NCBI GenBank assembly: GCA_026225945.1
Contig: JAMJFZ010000107.1
Location: 61,892,501 to 61,956,500 of the forward strand
Length of the DNA: 64,000 nt
Direction of reading: 5' to 3'
Origin: Cricetomys ansorgei
Taxonomy: Eukaryota; Chordata; Mammalia; Rodentia; Nesomyidae
The position numbers and the translations under genes are program-made. Below the pieces are notes generated by a model that did no database searches, had not been told where the DNA came from, and worked only from the letters and a program-made list of their open reading frames with translations. Below are positions 45,213 through 55,750 of this stretch, piece after piece. Each line of letters begins with the position of its first letter. The stretch's first letter is position 1.

Positions 45213-46911
45213 CCCAAATATTACCGCTGCTCCCTAAGTAGTCACGGCACACAGCGATGTCTCAGCTGACAAGCGAAGGGCCAGTGTCTCTCCGTTTGCA
45301 TCTCTCCAGCTCTGTCCTCCTTGTCCTGCTAGCAGTGGAATAGAACTGCTACAAACATCTTTGGCTTTTGTTAGGTACTCAAATACCAGTGTAGTTCAAT
45401 GGCAATGTGTTGTATTCTGCAAATACGAGAGAAGGGTTACACTGATAACTTAGTGTGAGGGAGTAAATTTGATCTTTTCCAGCTATTGATAGATTAGGGT
45501 TAAAAGAGAACAAAGGAACAGGGAGAACGGCAGACAAACTGCACTGTCTGCTAATGTTCCCAAGGTCAGTCCCTAGCCGATGTGTGAAAGGGATGTTCGG
45601 TCCTCAAGACAGCGGAGCAGAAGGGCCCTATGTCTGGGGGGAATCACCTTTGCCCAAAGGTATCGGCACCCTCTGCCTCACATAAGTCAGCTCAGCAGTA
45701 CACCACCCACAACTCTACTGAGGTCTGAGATGAAGGAAAGGATTGTCTCACTGACCCAAAGGGCAATCTCCCGTGGCTAACCCAGCAGTTCCTGGGGTCT
45801 CCTATGAACTCTCTCTGAAATGAAGTGAACAGAAATGGTGGGAAAAACCAGAATGGAGGAAGGGAAGATAAATATCCATCATGTTGAGTAGGGTATCTGC
45901 TGCAGGTATAATAAGCCCCTGCTGGGACGGAGGATGGAAATGGCAGGGTGTAGAAAAGGGAGTCAGATGAACTCTTCCCTCATTGTTTTGGCTTTGAAAT
46001 TTTCCTAAATGAAGTCTGCAGGACCCTCAAGCATGGGGAATGCGTTTCTGAGCTTAGATTTCAAAACAACCTCTTCCTCATTCTGAATAAACAGGAGCAC
46101 ATTGTGACTTAATCTTGTCAGCTTTCAGGGATGTTCTAGACTGCTTCAACCTGCAGACACACCCTCCCTGAGGGTAGCTGGGAAATTCATACATCCGCAA
46201 AGAGAAAGAAGACATCGTGACAGCATTTATCAAAATGCCTAACCCAATAAATGTGCTCATTTGATTTCCCCAAAACCACAAAATTAAATTTTAAAGTAAA
46301 AGACAAAAAGACACTTCTATGATAAAAATTTTAATATGTTTCCAATCCTATTTCTGGGTACAATTTTCTTTAACAGCAAAACCTGTACAAAATGATGAGG
46401 TCAGAGCAAGTTGGCAAAGAGATTACTTATTGACATATGCATCATGAAAAGGGATGACGAGGAGGATGGCGGGTACTGAGGTCCAGGGGAGTAGAGGAAG
46501 TCTCTTATTTGCCAGGGGGATCACCCTGGACTTGGGATAGTAGAAGGATGTAGCTCTCTATATCACCGCAGCTCAGAGACAGAAGTCCTGGCTGCCAACT
46601 CGGGAGAGGGGACAGACGAGATGGACGCACGGTGCCCATCCAGGTTCCTAGCTGGAGCTATCATGTTCGACTCAGTGAAATGACAGCTAACAAATTTAAT
46701 TTCCTGAGCATCCATCAACCCCTCCACACACAAGCAAGCACCCGGTGTCACAAGGAGCTAACCGGCTTCACGCCAGGGATTGTGTTCTCCAAACTGTATC
46801 GTGGCAGAGGTCCGGGGTCCTGGGGTTTGTACCCACACAGCGGTCCAAGGTAAAGCTACGACGAGGGTGGTTTGAGTTTTGTCAATTACTCTCCAGCTTC
46901 TATACTCCTTT
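45213..46911. other. Unassigned sequence
   Basis: No exon or repeat recognised; 46230-46370 is AT-rich. Confidence 0.35.
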
Positions 46912-46942
46912 CCTTTTCTTTCTTTCTTTTTTTTTTTTTTTT
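46912..46942. repeat. Pyrimidine/T-rich low-complexity run
   Basis: ttttctttctttc leading into about 20 T residues. No SINE body is attached. Confidence 0.85.
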
Positions 46943-47638
46943 AGCTTAAGTTGTTATTTTAATGATCTCTGTTCCAAATGAGGAAATACAAGGAAGAAGG
47001 ATGAGGAGGAGGGAGAGGGAGAAAACAAGTGCTCCGTCGTGTCCCACTTGTACTTTTCAAAGCTCCCTGGGCTCCCTCCCCCACCCAGCCTTTTCCTCTG
47101 TGCATGAGTCACCACCAGGAGCTGCTTTAAAACGCCCTGCTTTAATGTTCTCTATCATGATCGACAGCCAACAGATCACAGACTGGCATAAACTGAAGGG
47201 GGACCCTAAGTTCTGTTCCTGGTTTCTGGCCCAAGACACCCCTCAAACTCAAAAGCTTACCTAATTTATTGCTATGTTCATTAAAAAAAACACAAAGCAA
47301 AACACACAACAGGGTGTCAGCATTCAGATTCAGGTCACTCTGTGCTAGGTGCTGACCCCTGACCTCTTCAGGGTCACGTGCCTTGGATCACAGACAACCT
47401 GCCCCCAACCAACCTAGAGAAGTTCGGCGCCACCCCGGGGGACCTTGAATACCAGAAGTCACGCTCTGCAGAGCCCAGGGACTTGTTTCGCCTGCCTCCA
47501 GACACCATGTGCACAAAAGAGGGCTGCCAACCACAGAAAGCTAGACAGCTATTCCTTCAACCATTGGGAGTAGAACTTCAATAAAAACAGTTCCCATCCA
47601 AAAAAAACAGTTGCCTAAAGGAAGTGAAGGAGGACCTG
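46943..47638. other. Unassigned sequence
   Basis: Nothing recognised. Confidence 0.35.

Positions 47639-47672
<34 letters not shown>
47639..47672. repeat. (GT)n microsatellite
   Basis: Sixteen GT units, then gcgc. Confidence 0.97.
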
Positions 47673-47674
<2 letters not shown>

Positions 47675-48775
47675 AGTAGTGAAGAAAATAGAAATTGAAG
47701 GTGGGAACAACGTGTGGTGCTGGAGAATCAAGGCTGTCACACCTCTGAGATGGTGGGGAAGGTATCAGAGGGATGCCGTACTCCTGAGAACCCCTCCTCC
47801 CAGAACGTTCCTTCCAGGACTATTTCCTGGCTTGGAAGCCTGGAACAGAAAGCAAAGGGAGGAAATTTACCTGGACCCAACATCCCCTGAATCCAGGGAC
47901 TTGTACTATCCCCTGGGGGCTGGAAGCTTCAGAGGATGTCACAGGTATGACACACCACTGCATGCCTTTTGGTGATAGACATGAAACCAGGAGCTACCAA
48001 TGTTCGAAAGCAGGGAGTTCAAGGCCAAGTAGATCACCTCCTCTCCCCACCCCCCCACTGGGGACACCATCTCCTCAAGGTCCACTTACCTGCCACTTCC
48101 CTGTGGCAAAAGTTGACAGAAAGGAGCAGGCTCCATGATCAAAAGTGGGTCTCAGTACAAATGAAGCCATTGCAGTCCCACAACGTGGAATATCCAAGGA
48201 CCAACCATGGGCCACGGAGAGCTTTTCTACTTGAAGAAGCAGTGTGGGCAGACTCCTGCACCATCTTCCTGCTAGGAATGCACCGGCGCATCTAGGTAGA
48301 ACTAGCTCCCAGCGTTCCCCTCCCTCCAGCCTTGCTTCCAGAGCTGCTGGGACACCAAAGTTGGGCCTTACTCTGATAGGAGTATTAAGCACCGTGAGAT
48401 AAAATTCATCTCCACCCACACTGTTTTTAGGGGCACACCAAGTAAGGAAAGTTCTTCCAGAGAGATCAGGAGCAAATCAGTGAAGTAATTTCTTTGTCAA
48501 TGGCAAGGGTTTATTTCTTACCAAGTTGGGTGATGCGCAGATAAGGTAAATGCTCACAGGGTCAAACAGGACAGGCTCCTACACTCTACGAATTTTCTCT
48601 TTTCACCAAACGAAGACCAATGGAGATCGAATGGGCAAAAGTAGCCCAGGAGAAGATGAGAAAAGTTTGAGGAAGGACTGGAGTTGAAGGTCACAATAGT
48701 TTGGGCAAGGCAGGTCAAGGTATAGCGGACAGGGCAAACCCAATGGCAGAAAATCCAATCAAACCAAGCTTGCTT
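47673..48775. other. Unassigned sequence
   Basis: No exon supported. A patch near 48000-48035 (gagttcaaggccaagtagat) faintly recalls a B1/B4 body but is too short to call. Confidence 0.35.
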
Positions 48776-48858
48776 CTGGGAACTAGCTCACGGATATGGT
48801 CAGAGCATCACTCTGGTCCAGGAAGCGGCCGATCCGGGGTCGAACCTCTGTCTCCCAG
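48776..48858 (+). ncRNA. tRNA-like sequence (MIR head or tRNA pseudogene)
   Basis: An acceptor-like pair CTGGGA (48776-48781)/TCCCAG (48853-48858) encloses a D-arm-like GCTC (48786-48789)/GAGC (48803-48806) and a degraded B box gggtcgaacct (48837-48847). The A-box area reads tagctcacgg. The order is that of a tRNA, but the T-stem has a mismatch and a wobble, and the central part folds poorly. Most of it also aligns with the tRNA-derived head of MIR. A functional tRNA is unlikely. Confidence 0.4.
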
Positions 48859-49099
48859 CAAACCTGAGTCTACACCCTAACCCTGCAGGTCCTCTACACC
48901 CATTCCGACGGACCCGAGTGCAGCTAATTAAGAGTAGTAAACAAGCCCAGCTCTTGACGGCGCAGAAGTTTTTCCAAATTGTTGGCTTGTTTTCCTTCCA
49001 ACAAAAGACAGTGGGTCTCCACCTTCGTCACGTTTCCTCCCCATAAACTTTTCTCTTCTCTCTGCAATCCCTCCACCTGTGCTAACTGCAAGCCTGTGT
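48859..49099. other. Unassigned sequence beside the CpG island
   Basis: If a leftward transcript starts in the CpG island, its first exon could extend into this region. No exon can be proved. Confidence 0.3.
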
Positions 49100-49395
49100 G
49101 ACAGCACAGCGGAAGCAGCCCCCTCTCCCGGGACACGAATAAAGGTACCTTCTCCGAGAAGCAGAGGGCTGTCTTCCAGATGCTCGCTGCCCCGCCGAGC
49201 GCAGGAGGACGCTGCCGGGATGGGGCACGCTGAGGATGCTGCGTTCCTGTCTCTGCGACCAGACCTTTCAGCAGCTCGGACCAACTGTGCTAGCGATGCA
49301 CTTAGCAATTATCTGCTGGCGCCGACGCCCCGCCTCCTGCTCTTGTGATTGGCTCTCTAGTCCCGGGCAGGACTGCATTGGTCTCGGCCGACCTC
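49100..49395 (-). promoter_or_regulatory. CpG-island-like candidate promoter
   Basis: By hand count 49101-49400 is 62% GC with 22 CpGs (observed/expected about 0.76), against a CpG-poor background in the rest of the window. ATTGG occurs at 49348-49352 and 49377-49381 (CCAAT on the minus strand) and ccccgcctcc (GC box) near 49328-49337. On the minus strand these come in the order CCAAT, CCAAT, GC box, which suits a start site near 49.27-49.30 kb and transcription to the left. A possible donor (AGAAG|GTACCT on the minus strand) lies at 49149/49148. A minus-strand frame of 126 codons (49308-48928) begins in the island; no homology is recognised. No gene can be named. Confidence 0.55.
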
Positions 49396-49587
49396 ACTCA
49401 TTGCTTTGGCTCCTACTATTATCTAAGCCATCAAAGGAAATAATTCCATGTTTCATTGACAACCTGTAAGGTTCTCCTCCCGCCAGGTGTCGGAGGCAGA
49501 ACTGGGAGTCCAGAGAAGGGAGGAGAGCCAAAAAAGGTGGGGGTGGGTGGGAGAGAAAGGGACAGAAAGGGTGGGAGGGTGGGAGGG

Positions 49588-49593
<6 letters not shown>
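49396..49593. other. Unassigned sequence, purine/G-rich to the right
   Basis: 49500-49593 is rich in ggg/aga and leads into the GA microsatellite. Confidence 0.35.

Positions 49594-49645
<52 letters not shown>
49594..49645. repeat. (GA)n microsatellite
   Basis: About 25 GA units within a longer G/A-rich flank. Confidence 0.97.
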
Positions 49646-49647
<2 letters not shown>

Positions 49648-50984
49648 CTTGCCCAGCATTTTAACTTCCACAAAACACAAAGCCATTGCAACAATTATCT
49701 GGCCTTATTTCTTTTTTCTTTATTTCTTCCCCTTGCTGGTAGATATTTCTGAGGCTTGTGGGAATTATAACGGGGTTTCTATTGGTATCAGAAGGCTCCG
49801 GAAAGCAGAGCAAGGTAGAGGGCTGAAGAAACAGAATGATGCTTTTACACCTTTGAGGTCATCTGAAGGTCATTCCAGGTTGTTCCGGGAGCATATTATA
49901 TGTTTTAACTGACTGTCCATGTGCCTAGTCCTTTCCCTAAAGGTCTGCTAACTGCCCCAACCCGAGGTCGCAGTTTCCCTCTGCACTCTATCTGGAGTCT
50001 GGACAGAGCTGCTCTTAAAGTCCACAAAAGTCTGGACTTGCTCTCCAGGGGGGCCCACATGAGCAGGCACTCTTGAGTCTAAGCATCTGCCAGAAGCCGT
50101 TTATTGTTTTTCCGTTATTCTGACCTTCCATTAATTGCACAGTCTTGCAAATTATCAGCCAAAGCAAGGGGGTGGGGGTGGGGGGACAGCAGAGCCTCGA
50201 CTTAGACCTGGTGAACAGTTTAGTTTCTCACTCAGAGAACCATACTTTTTTTGAGTTTTACTTTGGTCCAGATTCATGTTTGTTCACCGTGTGGACAGCG
50301 CACGATTTGGAATCTGTTAAGACAAATGATTAAGAAGGATCTCTGAAAGAAAGTTCTTAGAAAATCTAGATCCAAGGCAGAGAACAGCTCATTGGCAGAG
50401 CATGTCCAAGCAAGGCTCTGAGTTTCCTTCCGGGTACTGTTACTTAGGTAATTCAAAAGGAAAGAAAAATCGAGTTCCAGGTTCATTAGAGCCAGCCCTG
50501 CAGGCTTCTTACCCTGGGGTTCCCCCTCTTTAGAAAGGATCTATCCAGGCCTTCCCTGTCCCCACCTGTCCTGGGCTCTGATCAGCTGCCACCCTGTAGC
50601 CCTCCACATCCTCAGCAGTACAGGCATGTGCTATCCACCAGACATATAGGGGTGACATCTAGCTCACACATACATGCCTGGCTCTCTAAATGTATTCTGA
50701 ACTCTGAGAATGGAGACACTACTAAGGTGTGGAAGAATAGAAGACAATTTAGTATCTTGGGGTCCCTATTTGATTTGGGGTCATGTACACTTCTCTTCTT
50801 CATGAGGCACTTGGCAGTGTAGTTTCTTCTCCTGCACACACATACACTCCTCTCTACACAATGAATCCTCTGACCCTTCCACCTACATCAGGCTATGTGT
50901 ACTTGTACATAGCAATAGTATGAGCTTCCTCACTCCTGGTAACAATCAAATGCATACAGTTTCTATTCAAGTGTATTTCCAACA
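49646..50984. other. Unassigned sequence
   Basis: No exon or repeat recognised. A G-run (ggggtgggggtggggggac) lies at 50169-50187. Confidence 0.35.
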
Positions 50985-51440
50985 TATCTGAGTGTGAAGA
51001 ACAGAAGGGCCAATCCAGCCTGAACTAGTTTGAGTACATGTGTAGTAAGACAAAACTGTGTCTCCTTTTAAGGAGAACCCCCTATTTATCCCCTTTTGTC
51101 TATGCATATGATTAAAAATTGTATGTAAGATGAAAAGGGGCTTGCACAATAGAGAAATGATTATGCAACCTATCAATCCAAGTAGAGAATCACTAAATAC
51201 ATCCATTAGTCACCAACCCTGCCCCCCCCCACTTTCCTTCAACCCTATAAAGAGAGACCTTACACAGAAGCTTAAAGCTCTTGAGAACTTTCACTCATAT
51301 GGTCTACTGTCGATCTTTACAATACATCCACCTTTAATCTATACCATTGCATATCTCCAAATAAAATTATCTTGCTTCTCTTGCAAATCTGTGTGACTTT
51401 TATTTTCTTTAGATAAGAGGCCAAGAATCTGGAAACATCC
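50985..51440 (+). mobile_element. Possible retroviral-type LTR, sense
   Basis: Promoter-like ccctataaagagag (51243-51256) is followed about 110 bp later by aaataaaattatc (51359-51371) and a pyrimidine/GT-rich stretch. This is the spacing of a TATA box and polyadenylation signal in an LTR. The region to the left lacks other repeats. Exact ends and target duplication were not found, and the family is not recognised. Confidence 0.4.
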
Positions 51441-52066
51441 AGCTCAGACATTGGCCTGCAGAATCTACAGTATTCTGTGTATCTTTATAACTCACAGACA
51501 TCACATACACCCAGTGAGGGGGCTTACTAATAGAATCCAGCTCCACACCTAGGAGAACAGCTCACTCTACTGCTATAGCTCACTCCTGAGGGACTGAGAG
51601 GGAGGGGTCACTTCAGAGTCCTGGAACTGAAAAGTTAGAATGAAGATGGTGAACTTCCACGGCTTCTGAAATGATACCAGGCCTCCAGGCCCTCTAACTC
51701 CCTTCACTCAGTACTGTCACTGGCAGCAGAGACAGAGATACAGCTCTATCCTGTCACATACACAAGCCTGAAGATCTTCCAAGGACTTTGACTCAGTTAA
51801 AACCAAATCCTTGGCCTCAACTCAGAGAGAATGTCAGAACTAGCCAGTGTAAAGCAGAGTTGTGGTTTATCAAAAGATGTGTTTGTACAGATTTAAAGCA
51901 AGAGAGTAAAAAGAAAGAAGCATTTAGGAAGAAAGGAAGATGCAATTGGAAGAATGGGTGTGGGCTTCTCTAGTAGAGAGATCTCACTTCCTGGAATTTA
52001 CAATAGTCCTCTATAGAATTTTGGTGAGTTTTGAACCTTTTATCTTCAAAGGGTTGCTAAGGAATC
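51441..52066. other. Unassigned sequence
   Basis: Nothing recognised. Confidence 0.35.
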
Positions 52067-52530
52067 TGTTCTATTTTGCTTTCAGTTTCTGTGATAAACC
52101 TCATTGTCCAAAAGCAACTTGGGAGAGAAAGGGTATATTTCATATTACAGGGATAGTCTACAACGGACGGACATCAAGGCAGGAGGAAACTCAAGCAGAA
52201 CAGGAACTGAAGCTGAGACCATGGAGGTATACTGCTTACTGGATCACTTTCTCTGACTCACGATCAGCTTCCTTTTTATACAATACAGAATTACCTTCCC
52301 AGAGATGATACAGCATACAGTGGGCTGGCCCTCTTTCATCAATTAGCAACCAAGAAACTGCCCATAGACATGCCCAAAGACAAATCTTCTCTATGCAATT
52401 CCCCAACTTAGATTCTTTCAAAAAAAAAAAAAACAAAACAACAAAAAAAAAAAAACCAAAAAACCCTGATCTGACAGCTAAAGCTAAGTAGGACAATCCA
52501 CACATTGTCTACTTGATATAAACATATCAT
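52067..52530 (-). repeat. Left LTR-like copy of the composite
   Basis: Blocks: ttctgtgataaacctcattg, tccaaaagcaacttgggaga, ggaactgaagctgagaccat, gtgggctggccctctttcat, caattagcaaccaagaaact. It ends near gtctacttgatataaacata. An A-rich insertion occupies 52420-52464. Confidence 0.7.
52420..52464. repeat. A-rich low-complexity tract
   Basis: Runs of A broken by c, inside the left LTR-like copy; not part of the family's usual text. Confidence 0.9.
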
Positions 52531-53591
52531 TTTAAGCCATAACCTTTCACTTTTTTGTCCCCCAAATCAGATTTAAACATTCCATAGTCTTCAAAATATT
52601 AACATTTTAAAACTTCAAAGTCTCTTTTCTATGAATTTCTGTTAGATAAAAAATAAGTTACATACTTTCTTATTCCTAGAGGGAAAAACCAGGACATAAT
52701 TAGAATCATATCAAAGAGAAACCCAAATCAAACAGTGGGAAAAGCTCTGTGTCCAACATCTGGCACTCATTCAAGACTTGCTGGGCTCCAAAGGGCTTCG
52801 GCAACTCCACTTCTCTGGCTTTACAACCTGCAGCATGCACAGCTTGTAGGCTCAGACTGACTATACTGCATAACAGCCATAATCCTTGGTGGAAGTCCCA
52901 TGGTCCTGGCATCTCAAATATCCTAGACACTCCATTGAAGTTGAGGCTCCACTTTCACCAGTGGACTCCTGGACTCTCTGATGAGTTTCCATCCCTGCCA
53001 CTTGGTGCCAAACTTCAGCTTCTCATCATGATCTCTTTGACTCTGGTGTCTCTACTGTCCCAAGGCTGAAACTTTCACCAATGGCTTTGGCTGGCCTCGC
53101 ACAGTGCCAAGACTCAGTTTATCTCTATGGCATCTTCAATCTTGCATTTCATGCCACCATAATAGCACCAAATGGGAGATTCATTTACAGTACAAAATTT
53201 TAGTGCTGGCTTGAGATGTAGCTTTGGCTGCCTTGGACCACAACATTTGTGTGCTGACCCTAAAGAAATACTTCCCAGAAGATCTCACTTCAATAACTCT
53301 GGTCTCTTATAAATCACAACTAATTCTTCAAGCCCAACCACAGATTCTTAATTTAAAATACCACACAGACATAATATTATTGGCTTCTCTCTGAAGTAGC
53401 ATAAGCCAGGCTTCGATTATTCATATTTCTCTAAAATTTTTCTATCATCCAATCTCTCATATAACAACCCATTAAGCTCTGAGCACACAAAAGCTTTTCC
53501 AGCCCAAAGTCAAAACACTTCAGCAAATCTTCCCAAGAAAACAACATGGTCAGGGCATTTACAACAACACCCCACTTCTGATACCAATTTC

Positions 53592-53975
53592 TGTCCCTGG
53601 TTTACTTTATACTGTTGCAATAAACATCATAACTAAAAGCAACCTGTGGAGAAAAGGGTTTATTTCAGCTCATAGGTTACAGTTCATCATCAAGGGAAGT
53701 CGGGACAGAAACTCCAGCAGCAACTGAAGGTGAGACCATGAAAGTAAACCGATATTGGCTCACTTTTTCTGTCATGCTCAACCTTAGTTTTTAAATAGGG
53801 ACCAGCTGTCCAGGGGTGGTACTCCTTATAGTGGAGCAGGCCCTCCATCAGTTAGCAATCAAGAAAATGCCACATATACATATGCCCACAGGTCGATTCC
53901 AGTGAGACAACCCTCCCTGTTGAGACTCCCGCAGACAACTATGTGCTGTGTCAGGTTGACAGCTGAATGCAACTA
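53592..53975 (-). repeat. Right LTR-like copy of the composite
   Basis: Begins tgtccctggtttactttata, then aacatcataactaaaagcaa, aaagggtttatttcagctca, caagggaagtcgggacagaa, ggaccagctgtccaggggtg, gttagcaatcaagaaaatgc and tgtcaggttgacagctgaat near the end. Confidence 0.8.
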
Positions 53976-54715
53976 GGAGAGAACTTAAATGAGATCACCA
54001 GGTGGTTCTTCAGGGGGACCTGAGAGGATAACATTTGATAAGGTAGACGTCTGGGTCACAGGAATGAAAGATGGTAGGATGTCTTTGCAATAAACTAAGT
54101 TAATAGTCTTGCTTGAGCTTTCTGAAAAATGTCTGGGAAAAGGATTGAGATCATATATTAAGGTCATATACATTTAGGCCTTGATGGTGATTCATTGCTA
54201 CATGTGATTGAACCGGAGTCCTTGCCTCTCGGCTGGAGGGAGGCTTCAACCAGACTCCAGGGCGAGGAGCTCCTTCCTAGCTTATAATTTTCCCCGTCTT
54301 TCAATCATGCCTCAAGTACTTTCCTTCTCTCTCAAGCACTTAAGGGCATGAAAGGATGTGCGGTGTGTGGTTTTCTTGCATGGCATCATCTCAGAAATGT
54401 CAGTCATTTCCGTAGTGACTTTCCCAAAATGGGCATGACTAGCGGAAGAGATACTATGTATCAGAATCAAAATGTGAGACAAAGGGTGTATGGAGCAAGA
54501 TACTTATTTCCACCTTGGTCATTTGATCGTGTAAGATTTGTACAACAGAATCCTGATAAAATAGAACTCCTCTACACTTCCAAAACTGACACCGGCCCAG
54601 GAAGTCTGACAAGTTTGGTTACGGTGTAAAACCATAAATAGAACTTCCATGTTTTAAGCACCACTGTGACTTCTGAGAGAATCTTTGTAACTCCATGTTA
54701 TCCTTTCCTCCACTG

Positions 54716-54716
<1 letters not shown>
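53976..54716. other. Unassigned sequence
   Basis: No exon or repeat recognised. The 93-codon frame at 54348-54629 has no domain. Confidence 0.35.
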
Positions 54717-54779
<63 letters not shown>

Positions 54780-54810
54780 GAGGAAGAAAGAGAGAGAGAG
54801 AGAGAGAAGA
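54717..54810. repeat. (TG)n then (GA)n compound microsatellite
   Basis: About 28 perfect TG units (54717-54774), then a GA-rich run to 54810. Confidence 0.98.
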
Positions 54811-54814
54811 GTGC

Positions 54815-55215
54815 TGGAGACAGAACAGCTCAGTCAGTAGGATGATTGCCCAGTATGCACAACATCCTGGATTTGATCCCCAGACCACATGAACTTGGGT
54901 GTGTAGCTCACACCTGTAGTCCCAGAATTTCAGAGGCAGAGACAGAAAGATCAGATGTTCAAGGTCATGCTCAGTGAGTAAAAGCCCTAGCCTCCAATTC
55001 TTAGTTCTGAGTTTGATTTCTGGGACCTATGTTATAGAAGGAGAGAACCAACTCCCGTAAGTTTATCCTCTGACCTCCGCAAGTGTGCCGTGTCATGTAT
55101 GTGCATATGCAAAAATGTAATTTAAGAAATGAAATAGGTGCATGTTCATTCAAGAAGTTCAAAGTCAATCCTTGGCTACAAGACTAATTCAAGGCCAGGC
55201 TGAACTATATGAGAT
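54815..55215 (+). mobile_element. B4A SINE split by a B3A insertion
   Basis: Left B4A part: ggagacagaacagctcagtc, tggatttgatccccagacca, tcacacctgtagtcccagaa, agatcagatgttcaaggtca. Right part: agaagttcaaagtcaatcct, aattcaaggccaggctgaac, tatatgagataagaaagaaa. The B4A resumes with a repeated stretch: gttcaaggtcat (54957-54968) and gttcaaagtcaa (55157-55168), 10 of 12 identical, read as the target duplication of the nested B3A. Confidence 0.75.
54969..55156 (+). mobile_element. B3A SINE nested in B4A
   Basis: 5'-truncated sense B3A: ctcagtgagtaaaagcccta, gagtttgatttctgggacct (B-box area), agaaggagagaaccaactcc, cgtaagtttatcctctgacc, tccgcaagtgtgccgtgtca, and an A-rich end. Target duplication as given for the host B4A. 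Confidence 0.8.
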
Positions 55216-55307
55216 AAGAAAGAAAGAAAGGGGGGGGGAGGGAGGGAAGATGAGGAAGGAAGGAAGGAAGGAAGGAAGGAAGGAAGGAAGGAAGGAAGGA
55301 AGGAAAG

Positions 55308-55366
<59 letters not shown>

Positions 55367-55430
55367 ACGTGGAAGAAAAGAAGAGGAAGAGGAAGAAGGA
55401 GAAGAATAAAGAGGTGGTGGAAGTGGTAGC
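55216..55430. repeat. Polypurine microsatellite block (GGAA)n/(GAAA)n
   Basis: Contains an uninterrupted 116-bp purine run (55252-55367) made of GGAA units (about 55253-55304) and then GAAA units (55305-55366). It has grown from the B4A tail; purine-rich sequence continues to 55430. Confidence 0.97.
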
Positions 55431-55510
55431 ACAAATTTGAAGCCCTAGTTCTTAGAAAGGAGAGGAAGATGACAAGTTCAAGATCAGTCTGAACTATATG
55501 AGATCCTTTA
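55431..55510 (+). mobile_element. B4/B1-related SINE tail fragment
   Basis: Short sense fragment: ggtagcacaaatttgaagcc, gacaagttcaagatcagtct, gaactatatgagatccttta, leading into an AAT microsatellite. Confidence 0.5.
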
Positions 55511-55513
55511 GCA

Positions 55514-55566
<53 letters not shown>
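55514..55566. repeat. (AAT)n microsatellite
   Basis: About 17 AAT units at the SINE tail. Confidence 0.98.
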
Positions 55567-55572
<6 letters not shown>

Positions 55573-55670
55573 AAAACCCAGAATTTTCTTGAGCACACAT
55601 CAAAAGTTCAATTTTCCCCAAAGGAGAGATAAAGCATTGCAAGTAACTTTCTAAAATACAGTATCTAAAA

Positions 55671-55750
55671 TACACACACACGCACACACACACACACACA
55701 CAAACACAGAGAAGAGAGAGAGAGTGAGGGAGGGAGAGAGGGAGAGGGCT
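55671..55750. repeat. (CA)n then G/A-rich run
   Basis: A CA run to about 55702, then agagaag and gagagagagtgaggga-type sequence. Confidence 0.9.

Larger units (their letters stand above)
52067..53975 (-). mobile_element. LTR-like composite: direct repeats flanking a 1.06-kb interior
   Basis: Two same-orientation copies of the 'gtcaacttgac' LTR-like repeat lie at about 52067-52530 and 53592-53975. Between them is about 1.06 kb whose text (ggcactcattcaagacttgc, ctggctttacaacctgcagc, ttctgataccaatttctgtc) belongs to a known rodent interspersed repeat that normally abuts this LTR-like sequence. The layout is that of a small LTR-interior-LTR element on the minus strand. The interior shows no gag, pol or env similarity. 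Confidence 0.6.

Noticed and set aside
48928..49308. 126-codon minus-strand frame starting in the CpG island
   Set aside because: Attractive position but no homology or domain recognised; not called as CDS, only mentioned with the candidate promoter.
54348..54629. 93-codon plus-strand frame
   Set aside because: Reads like a soluble protein by composition, but no family is recognised and no exon signals flank it.
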